Below are positions 7,203 through 10,108 of a stretch of 10,108 nt of DNA, one piece after another. How positions within the stretch are numbered: the stretch's first letter is position 1; each line of letters begins with the position of its first letter. The translations under genes were made by a program, and so were the position numbers. Origin of the DNA: Spirochaetia bacterium (GTDB taxonomy: Bacteria; Spirochaetota; Spirochaetia; JABMQR01); contig JADHUD010000069.1 of the NCBI GenBank assembly GCA_016784705.1, forward strand, positions 1-10,108, read 5' to 3'. The notes under the pieces were generated by a model. It was not told the origin of the DNA. It made no database searches and was given only the letters and a program-made list of their open reading frames with translations.

Positions 7203-7955
7203 ATGAGAAAAACATTTATTGCAGGTAACTGGAAAATGAATATGACTGCATCTGAAGGGAGAGCATTTGCGGCAGAATTGACTGCAGGCAATCTTGACAA
7301 AGGTGTTAAAATTTTAATAGCACCGCCATTTACCACTTTACAGGCTGTAGCAGAAGTAGTAAAAGATACAAACATCCTTCTGGGTGCTCAGAATATGTCA
7401 GATAGTGAATCCGGTGCTCACACTGGTGAAATATCACCAGCAATGTTAAAGGAAATTGGTGTAGATGCAGTAATAATTGGCCACTCAGAAAGGCGAATTA
7501 TTTATAAAGAGGATGATAGTTTTATTAATAGAAAGGTAAAACTTGCTTTAAAGCATGGTTTTGAGGTTATCTTCTGTGTCGGTGAAACACTTGAAGAAAG
7601 AGAATCAGGTAATGTTGAGAATGTTGTACGGTCTCAGCTGGTAGGCGGGCTTCAAGACATATCAACTCGTGAACTGCAATCTGTTACCATTGCCTATGAA
7701 CCTGTTTGGGCAATAGGAACTGGAAAAACAGCTTCTCCGGAAGATGCTGATGATGTTCATGCATTTATTCGAACAGAGATAGAGAAATTGTATGATATTA
7801 AGGCAGCTGATGCTGTCATAATTCAATATGGCGGTTCTGTTAAAGCTGAGAATGTTAAAGCGCTTATGAGTAAACCAAACATAGATGGTGCCTTGGTTGG
7901 GGGTGCTTCTTTAAAGTTTGAGACTTTTTCCCCGATTGTTAATTATAATAAATAA
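7203..7955 (+). CDS. tpiA: triose-phosphate isomerase
   Basis: This 250-residue TIM-barrel enzyme interconverts dihydroxyacetone phosphate and glyceraldehyde 3-phosphate, supplying the GAPDH substrate. Catalytic residues are all in place: N9 and K11 in AGNWKMN, H94 in IIGHSERR, and E166 in the AYEPVWAIGTGKTA signature, which includes the flexible loop 6. The phosphate-binding QYGGSVKAEN (208-217) and GALVGGASLK (229-238) segments are also intact. ATG 7203 is preferred because of spacing to AGGAG and because family members begin MRKTFIAGNWKMN; ATG 7200 would add one Met. It follows pgk after about 10 bp, and an AT-rich hairpin spans its stop codon. Acting enzymes gap, pgk and tpiA adjoin in an order seen in many bacteria. 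Confidence 0.98.
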   Translation: MRKTFIAGNWKMNMTASEGRAFAAELTAGNLDKGVKILIAPPFTTLQAVAEVVKDTNILLGAQNMSDSESGAHTGEISPAMLKEIGVDAVIIGHSERRIIYKEDDSFINRKVKLALKHGFEVIFCVGETLEERESGNVENVVRSQLVGGLQDISTRELQSVTIAYEPVWAIGTGKTASPEDADDVHAFIRTEIEKLYDIKAADAVIIQYGGSVKAENVKALMSKPNIDGALVGGASLKFETFSPIVNYNK

Positions 7956-7970
7956 CAATTTTGGGATTTT
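7929..7970 (+). other. hairpin across the tpiA stop codon, possible attenuator or processing site
   Basis: ATTGTTA (7935-7941) pairs perfectly with TAACAAT (7953-7959) around an 11-base AT loop. A G/T wobble and a small internal loop then allow TCCC (7929-7932) to pair with GGGA (7963-7966). Four T residues follow at 7967-7970 and then seven A. The stem is AT-rich and the T-run short, so at most it would be a weak terminator that lets part of the transcript continue into secG. The tpiA TAA stop is at 7953-7955, inside the 3' arm. Confidence 0.4.
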
Positions 7971-7999
7971 AAAAAAATACAATAAATCGGAGTAACTGT

Positions 8000-8332
8000 A
8001 TGGGTGTATTTGGGATTATATTATTAGTACTTTTTGTTATTGTCTGCATAATATTGGTACTTCTTGTAGTAGTTCAGGGAGAAAATAGTCAAGGTCTTGG
8101 CGGGATCTTCGGTGGTGCCAGTGATACTACTTTTGGGACTCAGTCCGGCAACATAATGACAAAAATTACGTATATAGTGGGGGCCTCTTTTCTTGTCCTT
8201 GCTTTTGGAATAGGTTTTTTGAGTCGTACGCCGGACACACCAAATCTTCTTGATTCTTTTCAGAATGACACTGTTGTTGAACAGACTGAGAACTGGTGGA
8301 ATGAACCTGAACCTGAACCTGAATCAGAATAA
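8000..8332 (+). CDS. secG: SecG, protein translocase subunit
   Basis: This 110-residue membrane protein is the small accessory subunit of the SecYEG channel in the inner membrane. It has two hydrophobic segments (about 3-25 and 53-73). Between them is the hallmark cytoplasmic loop QGENSQGLGGIFGGASDTTFG (26-46). The C-terminal tail after residue 75 is polar and acidic, ending in a run of Glu-Pro pairs encoded by three tandem GAACCT units; this tail is longer than the minimal SecG fold needs. The start is ATG 8000, with GGAG at 7988-7991 eight bases upstream. It lies 44 bp after tpiA and 24 bp before the flavodoxin-like gene, so it probably belongs to the glycolytic transcript. The same operon encodes a secreted foldase further downstream, a substrate of this pathway. 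Confidence 0.93.
   Translation: MGVFGIILLVLFVIVCIILVLLVVVQGENSQGLGGIFGGASDTTFGTQSGNIMTKITYIVGASFLVLAFGIGFLSRTPDTPNLLDSFQNDTVVEQTENWWNEPEPEPESE
8303..8320 (+). repeat. three tandem GAACCT units in the secG tail
   Basis: GAACCT is repeated exactly at 8303-8308, 8309-8314 and 8315-8320, coding Glu-Pro three times near the SecG C-terminus. Such a short repeat can change copy number in frame, altering only tail length. Confidence 0.85.
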
Positions 8333-8356
8333 CTATTTTCAAGTAAGGAGTATGAC

Positions 8357-8770
8357 ATGAAAGTAGGCATTGTAGTCGTATACGAGTCTTCAAAACAAAA
8401 AATTATTGAGATTGCAAAGGGACTTGCTGATGGGATAGCTCAGAATGGACATACTGCTGAAATCATTGATGCTGTACTTGAATCTGAAAAAAAATTGACT
8501 TTTTATAACTATGTAATATTGGGAACGGAAGCAAGCACCACTTTTGGCGGGAAAATACCGAAAGGTGTACAAAGTTACCTTTCTCAATGCGGTTCTGTTT
8601 CAGGGAAAAGATCTTTTGCTTTTATTCTAAAAAAAGGGTTTAGAACAGGCAAAACTCTAAGTACTCTCATGAAGGCTATGGAGTTTGAGGGAATGTTTAT
8701 TAAATATTCTGAGATTATCAAAAGAAGAGAAGATGGTAAGGAAATTGGGAAAAGATTACGGATAGAATAA
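8357..8770 (+). CDS. flavodoxin-like protein of unknown role
   Basis: This 137-residue soluble protein has the alternating strand-helix pattern of a short flavodoxin fold. Strand 1 is MKVGIVVVYESS, strand 3 YNYVILGTEAS (51-60), followed by the loop TTFGGKIPKGVQSYL (61-75). Strand 4 is KRSFAFILKKG (84-94), and the TLSTLMKAMEFEGM region (100-113) resembles the helix before the last strand. The segment expected to bind FMN phosphate reads YESSKQK instead of the usual SxTGNT type, so flavin binding is uncertain. There is no signal peptide or membrane segment, so it should be cytoplasmic. AAGGAG at 8345-8350, six bases before ATG 8357, is a strong ribosome site. It sits between secG and the peptidyl-prolyl isomerase gene, but context gives no clear function. 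The fold assignment is from pattern alone. Confidence 0.65.
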   Translation: MKVGIVVVYESSKQKIIEIAKGLADGIAQNGHTAEIIDAVLESEKKLTFYNYVILGTEASTTFGGKIPKGVQSYLSQCGSVSGKRSFAFILKKGFRTGKTLSTLMKAMEFEGMFIKYSEIIKRREDGKEIGKRLRIE

Positions 8771-8808
8771 AGGACTGCTGTAAATAAATATTGAATGGAG
8801 TACAAGAA

Positions 8809-9837
8809 ATGAAAATAAAGCGAATAATTCTATTAATTATTATTTTATCGGCAGTAGTTGTTCCTGCCTTTTCTCAAATGATGCTTCAGCCAGTTGCAGT
8901 TGTTAATCTGTTACGTCCGGAAATGATATCTAGAGAGGCACTAGATGCTAAAGTAGTAGAGCTGAAGGCAGCTAACAACAATCAGGAGCTGCAGGAATCT
9001 GAAGTTCTGGATATTATGATAAACGATATTTTAGTACTGCAAGGTGCTGAGCAGGCTGGTATTGTGTTATTAGATAAAGATTTGAACACACTAGTTGCAA
9101 ATCAGAAAAGATCAGTAGAGAGTCAGGTCGGGCGCAGTTTGACAGATGCAGAATTTACAAGTGTAATTATGCAGGCATACGGTATGTCTATGGAAGATTT
9201 ACGCACAAAAATTAAACAAAATTATATTGTCAACGCATATATCAGACAAGCAAAAAGTGAGATGGTAAGCAATATACCTGGTCCATCCGAAGATGAGATA
9301 AAAACTTTTCATAAGAAAAATGCTGCAAGTTTTATTAATTCCGAATACATTCATATAAGCCATATATTTATTAGTAAAAGTGATCCTGCCGTTCTAAATC
9401 CGAAAGAGAAAGCGGAAACAGTGTATCGTCAATTTGAATATGGAACAAAAAGTTTTGATGCATTGGTATTAGAATTTTCCCAGGACGAATCCACAAAATT
9501 TATTGGCGGTGATATTGGCTGGTTTGCAATTGATGATACTGTCAGCCGCCAAATTTTCTCCGATAGTTTTTTTGATGCGGTTTTTTTACTGGAAACCGGC
9601 GAGGTGTCTTCCGTGTTGGAATCCAAAACAGGATATCATATTGTTAAGATTCTTGATCATACATATCCGAAATTGCTGTCATTGAATGATCCGTTAAGTC
9701 CAGATAATACTATGACAGTCAGACAATATATAAGCCAAACGCTTTATGTTGAAAAACAGCAGAAAGTCTTCTCGGCTGCAGTCTCTGAGCTTGTTAAAGA
9801 ATTACGGTCAGAAGCAGAAATTACTAACTTACTTTAA
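8809..9837 (+). CDS. SurA/PpiC-like peptidyl-prolyl cis-trans isomerase, exported
   Basis: This 342-residue protein begins with a signal peptide: basic MKIKR, a hydrophobic core (about 6-20) and a likely cut near AFSQ (20-23); there is no lipobox cysteine. Residues about 25-150 form a helical SurA-N-like chaperone region. A parvulin (PpiC) domain follows at about 178-285, with HISHIFIS (182-189), the conserved GGDIGWFA (233-240) and GEVSSVLESKTGYHIVKILD (264-283). Only one parvulin domain is present, whereas E. coli SurA has two. The product probably acts in the periplasm, assisting folding of outer-membrane proteins such as the barrel encoded at the window start; that link is inference. ATG 8809 is chosen over TTG 8791 because GGAG (8797-8800) is eight bases upstream and the signal peptide starts there. 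It is followed after 26 bp by nusB. Confidence 0.85.
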   Translation: MKIKRIILLIIILSAVVVPAFSQMMLQPVAVVNLLRPEMISREALDAKVVELKAANNNQELQESEVLDIMINDILVLQGAEQAGIVLLDKDLNTLVANQKRSVESQVGRSLTDAEFTSVIMQAYGMSMEDLRTKIKQNYIVNAYIRQAKSEMVSNIPGPSEDEIKTFHKKNAASFINSEYIHISHIFISKSDPAVLNPKEKAETVYRQFEYGTKSFDALVLEFSQDESTKFIGGDIGWFAIDDTVSRQIFSDSFFDAVFLLETGEVSSVLESKTGYHIVKILDHTYPKLLSLNDPLSPDNTMTVRQYISQTLYVEKQQKVFSAAVSELVKELRSEAEITNLL

Positions 9838-9863
9838 AAGGCGGGACGGATTTTGTCCAGATT

Positions 9864-10108
9864 ATGAGTTCAAGACATAAAGCTCGCGAATATGCTTTAA
9901 AAGCATTATTTACGCTTGATTTTTATAAAAAAAACAAACAAACAGACACTTTTGAATATTTTCCTACATTAAACGAAAAGGAAATATCTGAACTTCATGA
10001 TGAAACATGTATCTATGTTAGATATTTAGTTGGCGGAACACTGGAAAATCTTGAGAAAATTGATTCATTAATTGTTGCATATTCAGATAATAGAGCAATT
10101 GATAAAAT
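9864..10108 (+). CDS. nusB: transcription antitermination factor NusB, N-terminal part (cut by window end)
   Basis: The frame from ATG 9864 stays open to the window edge and gives 81 residues of an expected 130 to 150. It opens with SSRHKAREYALKALFTLDF, the basic RNA-binding N-terminal helix pattern typical of NusB, which contacts boxA RNA together with NusE (ribosomal protein S10). The later YLVGGTLENLEKIDSLIVAYSDNRAIDK segment matches the helix usually written as GV..N...ID..I...S..W...R. NusB supports antitermination on rRNA operons. The ribosome site is poor: only a GGGACGGA stretch (9843-9850) is seen, 13 bases away, so expression may depend on translation from the upstream isomerase gene. 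No stop or frame break occurs in the visible part. Confidence 0.88.
   Translation, partial: MSSRHKAREYALKALFTLDFYKKNKQTDTFEYFPTLNEKEISELHDETCIYVRYLVGGTLENLEKIDSLIVAYSDNRAIDK

Noticed and set aside
7978..7983. TACAAT before secG as a -10 box
   Set aside because: No acceptable -35 hexamer lies 16 to 18 bp upstream; the sequence there is ACAATT or similar.
9139..9167. TTGACA, 17 bp, TGTAAT inside the isomerase gene as an internal promoter for nusB
   Set aside because: The -10 candidate lacks the most conserved A at position 2, and the site lies about 700 bases before nusB within a coding region, so it is most likely a chance match.

Overview
The window is an ordinary chromosomal core region of an AT-rich (by eye about one third G+C), double-membraned bacterium. 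Every gene lies on the + strand. An LptD-like outer-membrane barrel tail and a SurA/PpiC-type periplasmic chaperone imply an outer membrane. The phoH–pgpH–ybeY–CBS protein order, frequent TTG/GTG starts and the style of the LptD-like C-terminus fit a spirochaete best. That assignment is an inference from protein character and gene order; no database was searched.

Block 1 (1-4915) concerns the envelope, RNA quality control and second-messenger signalling. It holds the C-terminal end of an LptD-like barrel protein, then a PhoH ATPase (GTG start). Next come a membrane HD-domain c-di-AMP phosphodiesterase of the PgpH type, the endoribonuclease YbeY (TTG start, 4-bp overlap) and a soluble CorC/TlyC-type CBS protein (TTG start). 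The short gaps and overlaps suggest one transcript with translational coupling.

Block 2 (4916-10108) starts at a near-consensus sigma-70 promoter (TTGACA, 17-bp spacer, TATATT) in the 75-bp gap before the GAPDH gene. The glycolytic run gap–pgk–tpiA follows. After it come secG, a small flavodoxin-like protein of unknown role, a secreted SurA/PpiC-like peptidyl-prolyl isomerase, and the first 81 codons of nusB, which is cut by the window edge. Block 2 therefore joins lower glycolysis to protein export, periplasmic folding and transcription antitermination. Two RNA-hairpin candidates, one inside pgk and one across the tpiA stop codon, could adjust expression along this transcript.

I saw no mobile element, CRISPR array, tRNA, rRNA or broken gene, and no intergenic stretch over 300 bases. 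I found no convincing undescribed multi-gene system. The points worth a second look are the two hairpins, the mixed-function operon, the uncharacterised flavodoxin-like protein and a few small sequence oddities.
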